Source: Pseudomonas sp. Irchel s3b2 (lineage in GTDB: Bacteria > Pseudomonadota > Gammaproteobacteria > Pseudomonadales > Pseudomonadaceae). From it: a stretch of 64,000 nt of DNA. The number at the start of each line of letters is the position of its first letter. Within the stretch, counting starts at the first letter, position 1. The DNA is taken from NCBI RefSeq assembly GCF_900187445.1, contig NZ_FYEB01000015.1:1-64000 (forward strand), written 5' to 3'. Both the position numbers and the translations under genes were made by a program. Positions 1-8,438 of this stretch are shown one piece after another. A model generated the notes under the pieces. The model saw only the letters and a program-made list of their open reading frames with translations, searched no databases and was not told where the DNA came from.

Positions 1-64
1 CACCCTTGCCTCTGGCTAACACTTCCCCTTGCCGGGTGTGTAGAGGACTTGCACCTCCAAGTCA

Positions 65-91
65 CCCGCTTGGCCACCACAGCCAAGCGGG
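65..91. other. Perfect 10-bp hairpin in the intergenic left edge
   Basis: CCCGCTTGGC (65-74) pairs with GCCAAGCGGG (82-91) across a 7-nt loop. The first 169 bases of the window hold no gene I can support. This hairpin and the terminator at 131-156 are the only structure seen there. Its role is unknown. Confidence 0.4.
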
Positions 92-130
92 TTGCGCTTG
101 CGCGCAACGCGCCATGCCTGGCGCACCACA

Positions 131-156
131 AAAAAACCGGCCGAAGCCGGTTTTTT
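131..156 (-). terminator. Rho-independent terminator of trxB
   Basis: ACCGGC and GCCGGT form a GC-rich stem around a CGAA loop, flanked by A6 on the left and T6 on the right, so it can work in both directions. It lies 14 bp past the trxB stop on the minus strand. Confidence 0.85.
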
Positions 157-169
157 CATTTCTACGGAA

Positions 170-1132
170 TCAGAACGAAGCGTTCTGCAGGCCGTCGAGG
201 TAACGCTCGGTGTCCAGTGCCGCCATGCAGCCGGCGCCAGCCGAGGTGATGGCCTGACGGTAAACGTGGTCAGCCACGTCACCGGCGGCGAAAATGCCTT
301 CGACGCTGGTCGCCGTTGCGTTGCCATCACGGCCACCCTGCACAACCAGGTAGCCGTCTTTCAACGTCAGCTGGCCTTCGAACAACGAAGTGTTCGGGGT
401 GTGGCCGATGGCGATGAACACGCCGTCGACTTTCAGCTCGTCGAAGCTGCCGTCGTTGTTCTTCAGGCGAGCACCGGTCACGCCCATGTTGTCGCCCAGC
501 ACTTCGTCCAGGGTCGAGTTCAGCTTCAGGATGATCTTGCCTTCGGCAACCCGGGCATTGAGCTTGTCGATCAGGATCTTCTCGGCGCGGAACGTCTCGC
601 GACGGTGAATCAGGGTCACAGTGCTGGCGATGTTGGCCAGGTACAGGGCTTCTTCCACAGCCGTATTACCGCCACCCACCACAGCCACTGGCTTGTTGCG
701 ATAGAAGAAACCGTCGCACGTCGCGCAGGCCGAAACGCCTTTGCCCATGAACGTTTCTTCCGACGGCAGGCCCAGATAACGAGCGCTGGCGCCGGTGGCG
801 ATGATCAGTGCGTCGCAGGTGTAAGTCGCGCTGTCGCCAATCAGGGTGTACGGCTTGGCGGCGAAGTCCACGGCATTGATGTGATCGAACACGATCTCGG
901 TTTCAAAGCGCTCGGCGTGCTCTTTCATCCGCTCCATCAGCGCCGGGCCGGTCAGGCCGTGGACGTCGCCCGGCCAGTTGTCGACTTCGGTGGTGGTGGT
1001 CAGCTGACCGCCAGCCTGCATGCCGGTGATCAGCAGTGGCTTGAGGTTGGCACGGGCGGCATAGACCGCAGCGCTATAACCGGCAGGGCCGGAACCGAGA
1101 ATAATCACTCGCGAATGACGAACTTCAGACAT
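170..1132 (-). CDS. trxB: Thioredoxin-disulfide reductase
   Basis: A 320-residue cytosolic flavoenzyme that passes electrons from NADPH to thioredoxin. An FAD-binding GSGPAGYSAAVYAARA motif lies near residue 12. The redox-active CATCDG pair is near residue 137, followed by the NADPH-binding GGGNTAVEEAL. The C-terminal FAD motif GIFAAGDVAD is also present. Length is standard for low-molecular-weight TrxB. It is transcribed away from cysZ and ends in a clear terminator. Next to a sulfate permease, it may help supply reducing power for sulfate reduction, which is inference from context only. Confidence 0.96.
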   Translation of the reverse strand: MSEVRHSRVIILGSGPAGYSAAVYAARANLKPLLITGMQAGGQLTTTTEVDNWPGDVHGLTGPALMERMKEHAERFETEIVFDHINAVDFAAKPYTLIGDSATYTCDALIIATGASARYLGLPSEETFMGKGVSACATCDGFFYRNKPVAVVGGGNTAVEEALYLANIASTVTLIHRRETFRAEKILIDKLNARVAEGKIILKLNSTLDEVLGDNMGVTGARLKNNDGSFDELKVDGVFIAIGHTPNTSLFEGQLTLKDGYLVVQGGRDGNATATSVEGIFAAGDVADHVYRQAITSAGAGCMAALDTERYLDGLQNASF

Positions 1133-1448
1133 GACCTGCTCCTGTTGACCGGGCCCGAAACACTGGGCGCGGAACGCCGGATTGCCGGCGGGAATAAAAA
1201 AGGACCGTTGAAAGCACTTGGGGAAGGCTTGGGCTCGACAGTCCTGTAAAAGAATGGGTGCAGCGTATCGAGGGGGCGAAGATTAAGGAAATACGGTTTA
1301 ACAATCCAGCTCATAGGCGGTCTCTATCCCATCATGATGGATACATAGACGCCTTTGTTACAGTTAATGTCGATGCCGTTACCGCACTTTCGCCCGTCAG
1401 GCAAAGCCGGTAAGGTCGCCCCGTTTACCCTTTGCTCGGAGCACGTTT
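1133..1448. other. 316-bp divergent intergenic region between trxB and cysZ
   Basis: No open frame is convincing here. The region must carry the promoters of both divergent genes. I see no clear operator. A GGAG-type ribosome-binding site (TCGGAGCACGTTT) sits just before the cysZ start. Confidence 0.5.
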
Positions 1449-2204
1449 ATGCCCGCCCCCGTTCTGTCCGGCCCGCAATACCTGCGCGAGGGCCTCAAGC
1501 TGGTCCTGAGTCCTAGCCTGCGCTTGTTCGTGTTGTTGCCGCTGGCGATCAACCTGGTGCTGTTCGTCGGATTGATCTATCTGGCCGGCCATCAGTTCAG
1601 TATGTGGGTCGATACGCTGATGCCGTCCCTGCCCGATTGGCTGAGCTTCCTAAGCTACGTCCTCTGGCCGATTTTTGTCGTGTTGGTGGTATTGATGGTG
1701 TTCTTCACCTTCACCATGCTGGCCAACGTTATCGCCGCGCCATTCAATGGCTTCCTCGCGGAGAAAGTCGAAGTGGTGGTGCGCGGCACCGACGACTTCC
1801 CGGCCTTCAGCTGGGGCGAACTGATCGCCATGATCCCGCGCACCCTGTCCCGGGAAATGCGCAAACTCGGCTACTTCCTGCCCAGGGCCATCGGGCTGTT
1901 CATCCTGTCATTCATCCCGGTGGTGAACATCATCGCCGCGCCGCTGTGGCTGTTGTTCGGGGTGTGGATGATGGCGATCCAGTACATCGACTACCCGGCG
2001 GATAACCACAAACTCGGCTGGAACGAAATGCTCGCCTGGCTGCGGCAAAAACGCTGGCAGAGCCTCGGCTTCGGCGGCAGCGTGTATCTGGTGTTGCTGA
2101 TTCCGGTGGTCAACATTCTGATGATGCCGGCGGCAGTGGCCGGTGCAACGCTGTTCTGGGTGCGTGAGCGTGGCGCGGAGAATCTGGTGGCAGAAAGCCG
2201 TTAA
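1449..2204 (+). CDS. cysZ: Sulfate permease CysZ
   Basis: A 251-residue inner-membrane protein of the CysZ/EI24 family, which imports sulfate for cysteine synthesis. Strongly hydrophobic stretches lie near residues 25-50, 70-95, 145-180 and 210-235, as in known CysZ proteins. The opening GPQYLREGLKLVLSPSLR is typical of the family. The ATG at 1449 has GGAG about 8 bases upstream. The gene is divergent from trxB and followed closely by a glycosyltransferase. The sulfate-activation genes cysD and cysNC lie 7 kb away, so the window holds two steps of one pathway in separate units. Confidence 0.93.
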   Translation: MPAPVLSGPQYLREGLKLVLSPSLRLFVLLPLAINLVLFVGLIYLAGHQFSMWVDTLMPSLPDWLSFLSYVLWPIFVVLVVLMVFFTFTMLANVIAAPFNGFLAEKVEVVVRGTDDFPAFSWGELIAMIPRTLSREMRKLGYFLPRAIGLFILSFIPVVNIIAAPLWLLFGVWMMAIQYIDYPADNHKLGWNEMLAWLRQKRWQSLGFGGSVYLVLLIPVVNILMMPAAVAGATLFWVRERGAENLVAESR

Positions 2205-2244
2205 TCGCGTCACAAATCCATCATCCCTCCGTCACAATGACGAC

Positions 2245-2270
2245 ATGGCCTCAGTCGACACTGAGGCCAT
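2245..2270 (+). promoter_or_regulatory. Hairpin spanning the glycosyltransferase start codons
   Basis: ATGGCCTCAGT (2245-2255) and ACTGAGGCCAT (2260-2270) are perfect inverted repeats around CGAC. The first ATG opens the left arm and the second ATG (2269) begins in the last two bases of the right arm. In mRNA this 11-bp stem could hide the start region. A function is inferred only. Confidence 0.5.
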
Positions 2271-3444
2271 GACGACAACTCTGCATATCACCCTGATCAC
2301 CGAAACCTTCCCACCGGAAATCAACGGCGTGGCCAATACCCTTGGCCGCTTGTTCGATGGTTTGCGCGCGCGCGGGCATCAGGTGGAGTTGGTGCGGCCA
2401 CGTCAGGGTGGCGACCCGCTCATGGGCAGCAACGATGACTTGCTGTTGTGTCGAGGCTGGCCGTTGCCGGGTTATCCCGGCTTGCAATGGGGTCAGTCGT
2501 CGATGCACAAACTGCTGCGGCGCTGGAAACGCCATCGCCCGGACGTGTTGTACATCGCCACCGAAGGACCTCTGGGGTTGTCAGCGTTGCGCGCGGCACG
2601 GCGTTTGGGGATTTCGGTGGTCAGCGGCTTTCATACCAATTTTCAGCAGTATTCCAGCCAATACGGCCTCGGGCTGCTGACCCGCTTGCTGACTCACTAC
2701 CTGCGCTGGTTTCACAATAGCTCGACTCTGACTCTGGTGCCCAGCGCCAGCCAGCGACTGGAGCTGGAACGTCGCAGTTTCGAGCGCCTGGCGCTGCTCT
2801 CTCGAGGCGTCGACAGCCAGTTGTTTCATCCGGCCAAACGGCTGAAGCCGCTGCGCGAGCAATGGGGACTGGCCGAGGATGATATTGCCTTCATCCACGT
2901 AGGACGCCTGGCCCAGGAGAAGAATCTTGGCTTGCTCAAGCGCAGTTTCGACACGCTGAAAATGAGTTATCCACAACGAAAAATGAAACTGATTGTGGTC
3001 GGTGACGGTCCGCAACGATCGACGCTGGAGAAGGAATTGCCCGAGGCGATTTTCTGCGGCTCACAACGCGGCGAAGCCTTGGCCAGTCACTATGCGTCGG
3101 GGGATGTGTTTCTGTTTCCAAGCCTGACCGAAACTTTCGGCAATGTGGTGCTTGAGGCATTGGCCTCGGGGCTGGGGGTGGTGGCGTACGATCAGGCTGC
3201 GGCGGCCCAGCATATTCGCCATGGCTACAACGGCGTATTGGCCATGCCCGGGGATGAAGAGGCGTTCTGCGATGCGGCACGTTGGCTGCTGGAGGAGCGC
3301 GAAAACTTGCGGTGCGTGCGGCTCAATGCGCGCCAGCATGCGAGTCGGCAGGGGTGGGCGGCGATTATTGAGCAATTCGAGGGGCAGTTGCGCGGGGCTT
3401 GTGTGCAGGGGCAATCCCTGCCTGATGCGGCGTTGTTGCCTTGA
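2245..3444 (+). CDS. GT4 family glycosyltransferase
   Basis: About 399 residues (391 if translation begins at the ATG at 2269). It has the two-Rossmann GT-B layout. The N-terminal half contains TETFPPEINGVANTLGRL and GFHTNFQQYSSQYG. The C-terminal nucleotide-sugar domain contains HVGRLAQEKN and VGDGPQ, plus the acidic FPSLTETFGNVVLEALASG motif with its two Glu residues. The family includes mannosyl- and diacylglycerol glycosyltransferases, but the acceptor cannot be told from sequence. Neither start has a good ribosome-binding site, and both lie in an 11-bp hairpin (2245-2270). An upstream extension into cysZ is open but not expected to be real. Confidence 0.85.
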   Translation: MASVDTEAMTTTLHITLITETFPPEINGVANTLGRLFDGLRARGHQVELVRPRQGGDPLMGSNDDLLLCRGWPLPGYPGLQWGQSSMHKLLRRWKRHRPDVLYIATEGPLGLSALRAARRLGISVVSGFHTNFQQYSSQYGLGLLTRLLTHYLRWFHNSSTLTLVPSASQRLELERRSFERLALLSRGVDSQLFHPAKRLKPLREQWGLAEDDIAFIHVGRLAQEKNLGLLKRSFDTLKMSYPQRKMKLIVVGDGPQRSTLEKELPEAIFCGSQRGEALASHYASGDVFLFPSLTETFGNVVLEALASGLGVVAYDQAAAAQHIRHGYNGVLAMPGDEEAFCDAARWLLEERENLRCVRLNARQHASRQGWAAIIEQFEGQLRGACVQGQSLPDAALLP

Positions 3445-3446
3445 AA

Positions 3447-3543
3447 AGCTTCGCGGGCAAGCCTCGCTCCTACAGGGTTTGTGTCGTTCGCAATATTGCG
3501 TGCGACGCTAACCTTGTAGGAGCGAGGCTTGCCCGCGATGAAG
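3447..3543. repeat. REP pair (REPIN-like) between convergent genes
   Basis: GCTTCGCGGGCAAGCCTCG at the left and the inverted TGTAGGAGCGAGGCTTGCCC at the right flank a central spacer of about 40 bp. This is the usual inverted REP doublet of fluorescent pseudomonads. It fills the gap between the glycosyltransferase and the convergent reductase gene. Confidence 0.9.
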
Positions 3544-3562
3544 AGGCCCGACCGGATGCCGC

Positions 3563-4666
3563 TTAAACCAGCGTCATCAACGCCTCACGACTGAACGGCA
3601 GAATGTCTTCCTCACGACCGTCCCGCACTTTCTGCGCCCAGTCCGGGTCCACCAGCAATGCACGGCCCACGGCCACCAGATCGAACTCATCGTTGTTCAA
3701 ACGTTCCAGCAGTTTTTCCAGGCTGGCCGGTTGCGCGATCTTGTCGGTGTTGACCATGAATTGCAGGAACTCACCGTCCAGGCCGACGCTGCCGACGGTG
3801 ATGGTTGGCTTGCCGGTGAGCTTGCGGGTCCAGCCGGCCAGGTTGAGCTCGGAACCGTCAAACTCCGGTTCCCAGAAACGCCGTGTCGAGCAGTGGAAAA
3901 TGTCCACGCCGGCGTCGGATAACGGCTTGAGGAATTCGCCCAAAGCTTCCGGGGTTTGTACCAGACGCGCGGTGTAGTCCTGCTGCTTCCACTGGGAGAA
4001 ACGGAAGATGATCGGGAAACCCTGGCCGACCGCTGCACGCACCGCCTGAATCAGTTCGATGGCGAAGCGCGAACGATTGGCCAGGCTGCCACCATATTCG
4101 TCAGTGCGCTGGTTGCTGCCTTCCCAGAAGAACTGGTCCACCAGATAACCGTGGGCACCGTGGATTTCCACGCCGTCCATGCCGATGCTCTGAGCGTCTT
4201 TGGCGGCTTGGGCGAACGCGGCAATCACGTCCTGGATATCCTGTTGGGTCATGCCGTGAACCACGACCTGACCCTCCTTCAATTTCTCCGACGGACCGTA
4301 ACCCGGAACGCTGGCGTCCGGCTCGGTGCCGATGCGGCGCACGCTGCCCACATGCCACAGTTGCGGAACGATCTTGCCACCCTCGGCATGCACCGCGTCG
4401 ACGACTTTCTTCCAGCCGGCCAATGCCGCTTCACCATAGAAGTGCGGCACATTCGGGTAGCCGTTCGAGGCTTTGTGACCGACGGTGGTGCCTTCGGTGA
4501 TGATCAGCCCAACCCCGGCAGCGGCGCGACGACGGTAGTACTCGATCACTTTGGAGTTGGGCACGCCGCCCGGCGAAAACGAGCGGGTCATCGGTGCCAT
4601 GACGACGCGGGTCGGCAGTTCGAGAGCGCCGAGGTGGAAAGGCTTGAACAGGGCTTTGACAGGCAT
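3563..4666 (-). CDS. NADH:flavin oxidoreductase, old yellow enzyme family
   Basis: A 367-residue FMN enzyme of the OYE/alkene-reductase family, which reduces activated C=C bonds or nitro compounds with NAD(P)H. The TIM-barrel fold shows PTRVVMAPMTRS near the N terminus. The substrate-binding HGAHGYLVDQFF carries the two conserved His residues. Further marks are RTDEYGGS, NRSRF and a C-terminal VAVGRALLVDPDW. The ATG at 4666 is chosen because GGAG lies 6 bases upstream; the GTG 12 bases earlier has no such site. Its natural substrate is unknown. It stands alone between two REP doublets. Confidence 0.9.
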   Translation of the reverse strand: MPVKALFKPFHLGALELPTRVVMAPMTRSFSPGGVPNSKVIEYYRRRAAAGVGLIITEGTTVGHKASNGYPNVPHFYGEAALAGWKKVVDAVHAEGGKIVPQLWHVGSVRRIGTEPDASVPGYGPSEKLKEGQVVVHGMTQQDIQDVIAAFAQAAKDAQSIGMDGVEIHGAHGYLVDQFFWEGSNQRTDEYGGSLANRSRFAIELIQAVRAAVGQGFPIIFRFSQWKQQDYTARLVQTPEALGEFLKPLSDAGVDIFHCSTRRFWEPEFDGSELNLAGWTRKLTGKPTITVGSVGLDGEFLQFMVNTDKIAQPASLEKLLERLNNDEFDLVAVGRALLVDPDWAQKVRDGREEDILPFSREALMTLV

Positions 4667-4775
4667 GGGACGCTCCACGGGATATAGACTTTATGACGGC
4701 GATAATATGGAGAGTGCCAAGCCTTGAAAAGCACTATTGATTTAGGTGATTAAGGATCAAAAGATAGAAAACATT

Positions 4776-4867
4776 TGTAGGAGCGAGGCTTGCCCGCGAA
4801 GGCGTCATGTCAGTCGATATCAATGTTGAATGACATGACGCCTTCGCGGGCAAGCCTCGCTCCTACA
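4776..4867. repeat. REP pair (REPIN-like) with extended inner stem
   Basis: TGTAGGAGCGAGGCTTGCCC and its inverse bracket a spacer. The inverted arms continue inward through CGCGAAGGCGTCATGTCA, giving a stem of over 35 bp with a short loop. It lies between the start of the reductase and the end of the peroxidase gene. Confidence 0.9.
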
Positions 4868-4879
4868 CAGAGGGGGAAC

Positions 4880-5362
4880 TCAGCCCAGCGCTTTTTCGAT
4901 CGCCTGGATGACAGCATGATCATCCGGCGCCGTTCGAGGCGAGAACCGCGCCAGTACGCGACCGTCCTTGCCCAACAGGAATTTCTCGAAGTTCCAGGTG
5001 ATGTCGCCCGGGAATTCCGCGCCCTCGCCCGCCAGCAGACGGTACAACTGATGACGCTCATGACCGTTGACTTCCAGCTTGCTGGATAACGGAAAGGTCA
5101 CGCCATAGTTGAGGCTGCAGAATGCCTGGATCTCCTGTTCGGTGCCCGGTTCCTGTCCGGCAAACTGGTTGCACGGCAAGCCCAGCACACTGAAACCCTT
5201 GTCCTTGTATTGCTGGTAGAGGTTTTCCAGCGCCGCGTACTGTGGGGTCAAGCCACATTTGGAGGCGACGTTGACCACCAGCACGACGTGCCCTTTGAAG
5301 GGCGCCAGAGGTAACTCCTGGCCATCCAAAGCTTTCAATGTAAGGTCGTGAAAAGCACTCAT
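4880..5362 (-). CDS. Glutathione peroxidase (cysteine type)
   Basis: A 160-residue thiol peroxidase of the GPx/BtuE family, reducing hydroperoxides with glutathione or thioredoxin. The catalytic cysteine lies in VNVASKCGLTPQY, where animal enzymes have selenocysteine. The LPCNQFAGQEPG motif carries the conserved Gln, and WNFEKFLLGKDG carries the conserved Trp and Asn. The start at 5362 gives the standard length and has GGAG upstream. It lies downstream of the slyD-like gene on the same strand but is separated from it by a terminator. Confidence 0.94.
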   Translation of the reverse strand: MSAFHDLTLKALDGQELPLAPFKGHVVLVVNVASKCGLTPQYAALENLYQQYKDKGFSVLGLPCNQFAGQEPGTEQEIQAFCSLNYGVTFPLSSKLEVNGHERHQLYRLLAGEGAEFPGDITWNFEKFLLGKDGRVLARFSPRTAPDDHAVIQAIEKALG

Positions 5363-5434
5363 GACGGACTCCAAATTTCCCGTGTTCTTCTCGAAACAGC
5401 CACTTGGCGGTGCCATCAAGGACAGCCGCGGACT

Positions 5435-5456
5435 AAAAAGGCGCCCTCGGGCGCCT
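5435..5456 (-). terminator. Rho-independent terminator after the slyD-like gene
   Basis: GGCGCC and GGCGCC form the stem of a perfect hairpin with a CTCGG-type loop. On the minus strand it is followed by a T run (AAAAAGG on the plus strand). It lies 30 bp beyond the slyD-like stop. Confidence 0.85.
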
Positions 5457-5486
5457 CTCCAGATCTCGAAAGCTTAGCGCAGAAAA

Positions 5487-5972
5487 TCAGTGGTGATGGC
5501 CACCTTCGCCATGGACGTGACCATGAGCGATTTCTTCCTGGCTGGCGTCACGGATGTCGATGATCTTGACCTGGAAATTCAGGCGCTGACCGGCCAACGG
5601 GTGGTTGCCATCAACGGTGACATCGTCGCCGTCCAGATCGCGAATGGTGACGATCTGCATCTGGCCGTCCGGAGCGGAAGCGTGGAACTGCATGCCCACT
5701 TCCAGTTCGTCGACGCCTTCGAACATGCTGCGGCTCAAGGTGCTGACCAGTTCGGCAGCGTATTCGCCGTAGGCATCTTCAGGTTCTACAGCGACAGTCA
5801 GTTCGTCACCGACTGCTTTGCCTTCCAGTGCCTTTTCCAGGCCCGGGATAATATTACCTGCGCCTTGCAGGTAGACCAGCGGCGCGCCGCCGGCGGAGCT
5901 GTCGATGACCTCACCAGCGTCGTTGGTCAGGGTATAGTCGATGGAGACAGCCTTATTGGCGGCGATCAGCAT
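5487..5972 (-). CDS. slyD: FKBP-type peptidyl-prolyl isomerase, SlyD-like
   Basis: A 161-residue cytosolic isomerase and chaperone. The FKBP part shows VSIDYTLTNDAGEVIDSS and GAGNIIPGLEKALEGKAVGD. The inserted chaperone flap shows VDGNHPLAGQRLNFQVKI. The C terminus, HGHVHGEGGHHH, is a short His-rich metal-binding tail as in SlyD, though shorter than the E. coli tail, so a role in nickel handling is possible. The start at 5972 gives the canonical length; it overlaps the possible start of the divergent DUF3565 gene. A terminator follows. Confidence 0.93.
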   Translation of the reverse strand: MLIAANKAVSIDYTLTNDAGEVIDSSAGGAPLVYLQGAGNIIPGLEKALEGKAVGDELTVAVEPEDAYGEYAAELVSTLSRSMFEGVDELEVGMQFHASAPDGQMQIVTIRDLDGDDVTVDGNHPLAGQRLNFQVKIIDIRDASQEEIAHGHVHGEGGHHH

Positions 5973-6279
5973 GGGGCGAGACCTTTTGCATAAGAATATA
6001 GAAAGACCAAGTTTAGCGAAGCAATCGCCCGAAAGCGAACACAACCCGGACAGACGGGGTGCGACGAAAACTTCGACCGTCACAGGCTTTCATCAGGACG
6101 AGGACGGACACTGGGTAGCCGAGCTTTCCTGCGGCCATACCCAACACCTGCGGCACCAGCCCCCATGGCAATCCCGGGCCTGGGTGCTGGACCCTTCGCT
6201 GCGTAATGAAAAAATAGGCCAGCCCTTTGATTGCGGATGGTGCGCACAAGGCTCGGTTAGCGATAACCTTGACGACTGA
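5971..6279 (+). CDS. DUF3565 domain protein
   Basis: A small protein of about 100 residues with the conserved core TGFHQDEDGHWVAELSCGHT, then HQPPW and FDCGWC. The Cys and His residues suggest metal binding, but no function is known to me. The start is uncertain: ATG 5971 would overlap the slyD start codon by two bases, and TTG 5986 has a purine-rich GGGGCGAG upstream. The family core begins only near 6085, so the leading 35 residues may be untranslated. It precedes pta by about 60 bp. Confidence 0.72.
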   Translation: MGRDLLHKNIERPSLAKQSPESEHNPDRRGATKTSTVTGFHQDEDGHWVAELSCGHTQHLRHQPPWQSRAWVLDPSLRNEKIGQPFDCGWCAQGSVSDNLDD

Positions 6280-6338
6280 TTTGGGCAGATCGTCAGTTAT
6301 AGATGATCGCCACTGCCATGCACCTCCAGAGAATCCGC

Positions 6339-8438
6339 ATGCAAACTTTTTTTATCGCGCCCACCGATTTTGGTGTGGGTCTGACCTCCATCAGCCTCGG
6401 GCTGGTGCGTACGCTTGAGCGGGCCGGCCTCAAAGTCGGCTTTTTCAAACCGATTGCCCAGCCGCACCCGGGCGACACAGGCCCTGAACGCTCCACCGAA
6501 CTGGTGGCCCGCACCCACGGCTTGAAACCGCCTCAGCCGTTGGGCCTGGCTCACGTTGAGCGGATGCTCGGCGACGGTCAGCTGGACGAGTTGCTCGAAG
6601 AAATCATCACGCTTTATCAGCAAGCCGCTGTCGGCAAAGATGTGCTGATCGTCGAAGGCATGGTCCCGACCCGTAGCGCCAGTTACGCGGCGCGGGTCAA
6701 TCTGCATTTGGCCAAGAGCCTGGACGCCGACGTGATTCTGGTCTCGGCACCGGAAAACGAAGTGCTGACCGAATTGTCCGGCCGGGTGGAGTTGCAGGCG
6801 CAATTGTTCGGCGGGCCGAAAGACCCGAAAGTGCTGGGCGTGATCCTCAACAAGGTCAAGACCGACGAAAGCATGGAGGCCTTCGCCTCGCGCCTGAAAG
6901 AACACTCGCCGTTGTTGCGCAGTGGCGATTTCCGCCTGCTCGGCTGCATCCCGTTCCAACCCGAATTGAACGCCCCGCGCACCCGTGACGTAGCCGATCT
7001 GATGGGCGCTCAGGTGCTCAACGCTGGCGATTACGAAACCCGGCGCATGACCAACATCATCATCTGCGCCCGCACCATGCGCAACACCGTGGAGCTGCTC
7101 AAGCCCGGCGTGCTGGTGGTGACTCCCGGCGATCGCGACGACATCATCCTCGCCGTCAGTCTCGCAGCGATGAACGGCGTGCCCCTGGCCGGTCTGTTGC
7201 TGACCAGCGACACCCTGCCCGATCCGCGCATCATGGATCTGTGCCGTGGCGCCTTGCAGGCCGGCTTGCCGGTGTTATCGGTCAGCACTGGTTCTTATGA
7301 CACCGCCAACCAGTTGAACAGTTTGAACAAGGAAATCCCCATCGACGATCGCGAACGTGCGGAGATCATCACCGATTTCGTCGCCGGTCACCTCGACGCC
7401 AACTGGCTGCACCAGCGCTGCGGCACGCCACGGGAAATGCGCCTGTCGCCCGCGGTGTTCCGTTATCAACTGATCCAGCGCGCCCAGGCCGCCAACAAGC
7501 GCATCGTATTGCCCGAAGGCAGCGAGCCGCTGACGGTGCAAGCCGCGGCAATCTGCCAGGCCCGCGGCATTGCCCGTTGCGTATTGCTGGCGAAACCGGC
7601 GGACGTCGAAGCCGTCGCCCGCGCCCAGGGTATCGAGTTGCCGCCAGGGCTGGAAATCCTCGATCCGGACCTGATCCGCGAGCGTTACGTCGAGCCGATG
7701 GTCGCCCTGCGTAAAAGCAAAAGCCTCAACGCGCCGATGGCCGAGCAACAACTGGAAGACACCGTGGTGATCGGCACCGTGATGCTGGCGCTGGATGAAG
7801 TCGATGGGCTGGTGTCCGGAGTCATTCACTCCACCGCCAACACCATCCGCCCGGCCCTGCAGCTGATCAAGACCGCGCCGGGCTGCACGTTGGTGTCCTC
7901 GGTATTCTTCATGCTGTTCCCGGAAGAGGTGCTGGTCTACGGCGACTGTGTGATGAACCCGCACCCGAGCGCCAGCGAACTGGCCGAGATCGCCTTGCAA
8001 AGCGCCGATTCGGCAGCGGCATTTGGCATCACTCCGCGCGTGGCGATGATCAGCTATTCCAGCGGCGAGTCGGCCAGCGGTGAAGAAGTCGAGAAGGTCC
8101 GCGAAGCGACGTTGCTCGCCCACGAACAACAGAACTCATTGTTGATCGACGGCCCATTGCAGTACGACGCCGCCGCCAACGAAACCGTGGCCAAGCAACT
8201 GGCGCCGAACAGTCAGGTGGCCGGTCGTGCCACGGTGTTCGTGTTCCCCGACCTGAACACCGGCAACACCACCCACAAAGCCGTGCAGCGCAGCGCCGAC
8301 TGCGTCAGCCTCGGGCCAATGCTGCAAGGCTTGCGCAAACCGGTGAATGACCTGCCGCGCGGCGCGCAGGTCGACGATATCGTCTACACCATCGCGTTGA
8401 CCGCGATCCAGGCTGCCAACCGACCTATGGACGTTTAA
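6339..8438 (+). CDS. pta: Phosphate acetyltransferase
   Basis: A 699-residue long-type Pta, interconverting acetyl-CoA and acetyl phosphate. Residues 1-210 form a BioD-like P-loop-derived domain (FIAPTDFGVGLTSISLGLVR). A DRTGG domain follows around 215-330 (VVTPGDRDDIILAV). The catalytic PTA_PTB domain (about 375-695) includes LPEGSEPLTVQAA and VFPDLNTGNTTHKAVQR. The ATG at 6339 is preferred over 6303 because it starts the conserved MQTFFIAPT. The stop touches the next gene's ATG, so the two are co-translated. Its usual partner acetate kinase is not next to it. Confidence 0.96.
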   Translation: MQTFFIAPTDFGVGLTSISLGLVRTLERAGLKVGFFKPIAQPHPGDTGPERSTELVARTHGLKPPQPLGLAHVERMLGDGQLDELLEEIITLYQQAAVGKDVLIVEGMVPTRSASYAARVNLHLAKSLDADVILVSAPENEVLTELSGRVELQAQLFGGPKDPKVLGVILNKVKTDESMEAFASRLKEHSPLLRSGDFRLLGCIPFQPELNAPRTRDVADLMGAQVLNAGDYETRRMTNIIICARTMRNTVELLKPGVLVVTPGDRDDIILAVSLAAMNGVPLAGLLLTSDTLPDPRIMDLCRGALQAGLPVLSVSTGSYDTANQLNSLNKEIPIDDRERAEIITDFVAGHLDANWLHQRCGTPREMRLSPAVFRYQLIQRAQAANKRIVLPEGSEPLTVQAAAICQARGIARCVLLAKPADVEAVARAQGIELPPGLEILDPDLIRERYVEPMVALRKSKSLNAPMAEQQLEDTVVIGTVMLALDEVDGLVSGVIHSTANTIRPALQLIKTAPGCTLVSSVFFMLFPEEVLVYGDCVMNPHPSASELAEIALQSADSAAAFGITPRVAMISYSSGESASGEEVEKVREATLLAHEQQNSLLIDGPLQYDAAANETVAKQLAPNSQVAGRATVFVFPDLNTGNTTHKAVQRSADCVSLGPMLQGLRKPVNDLPRGAQVDDIVYTIALTAIQAANRPMDV

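Noticed and set aside
16..345. Minus-strand open frame containing KKPASAGFF
   Set aside because: This motif is what one reads through the trxB terminator hairpin and its flanking A/T runs; such frames are frequent around pseudomonad terminators and are not genes.
92..1249. Long plus-strand open frame opposite trxB
   Set aside because: It is antisense to trxB and its composition mirrors the coding strand; the minus strand carries all family motifs.
3447..3543. CRISPR array
   Set aside because: Only two inverted copies are present and the same unit recurs singly elsewhere; direct repeats with spacers are absent.
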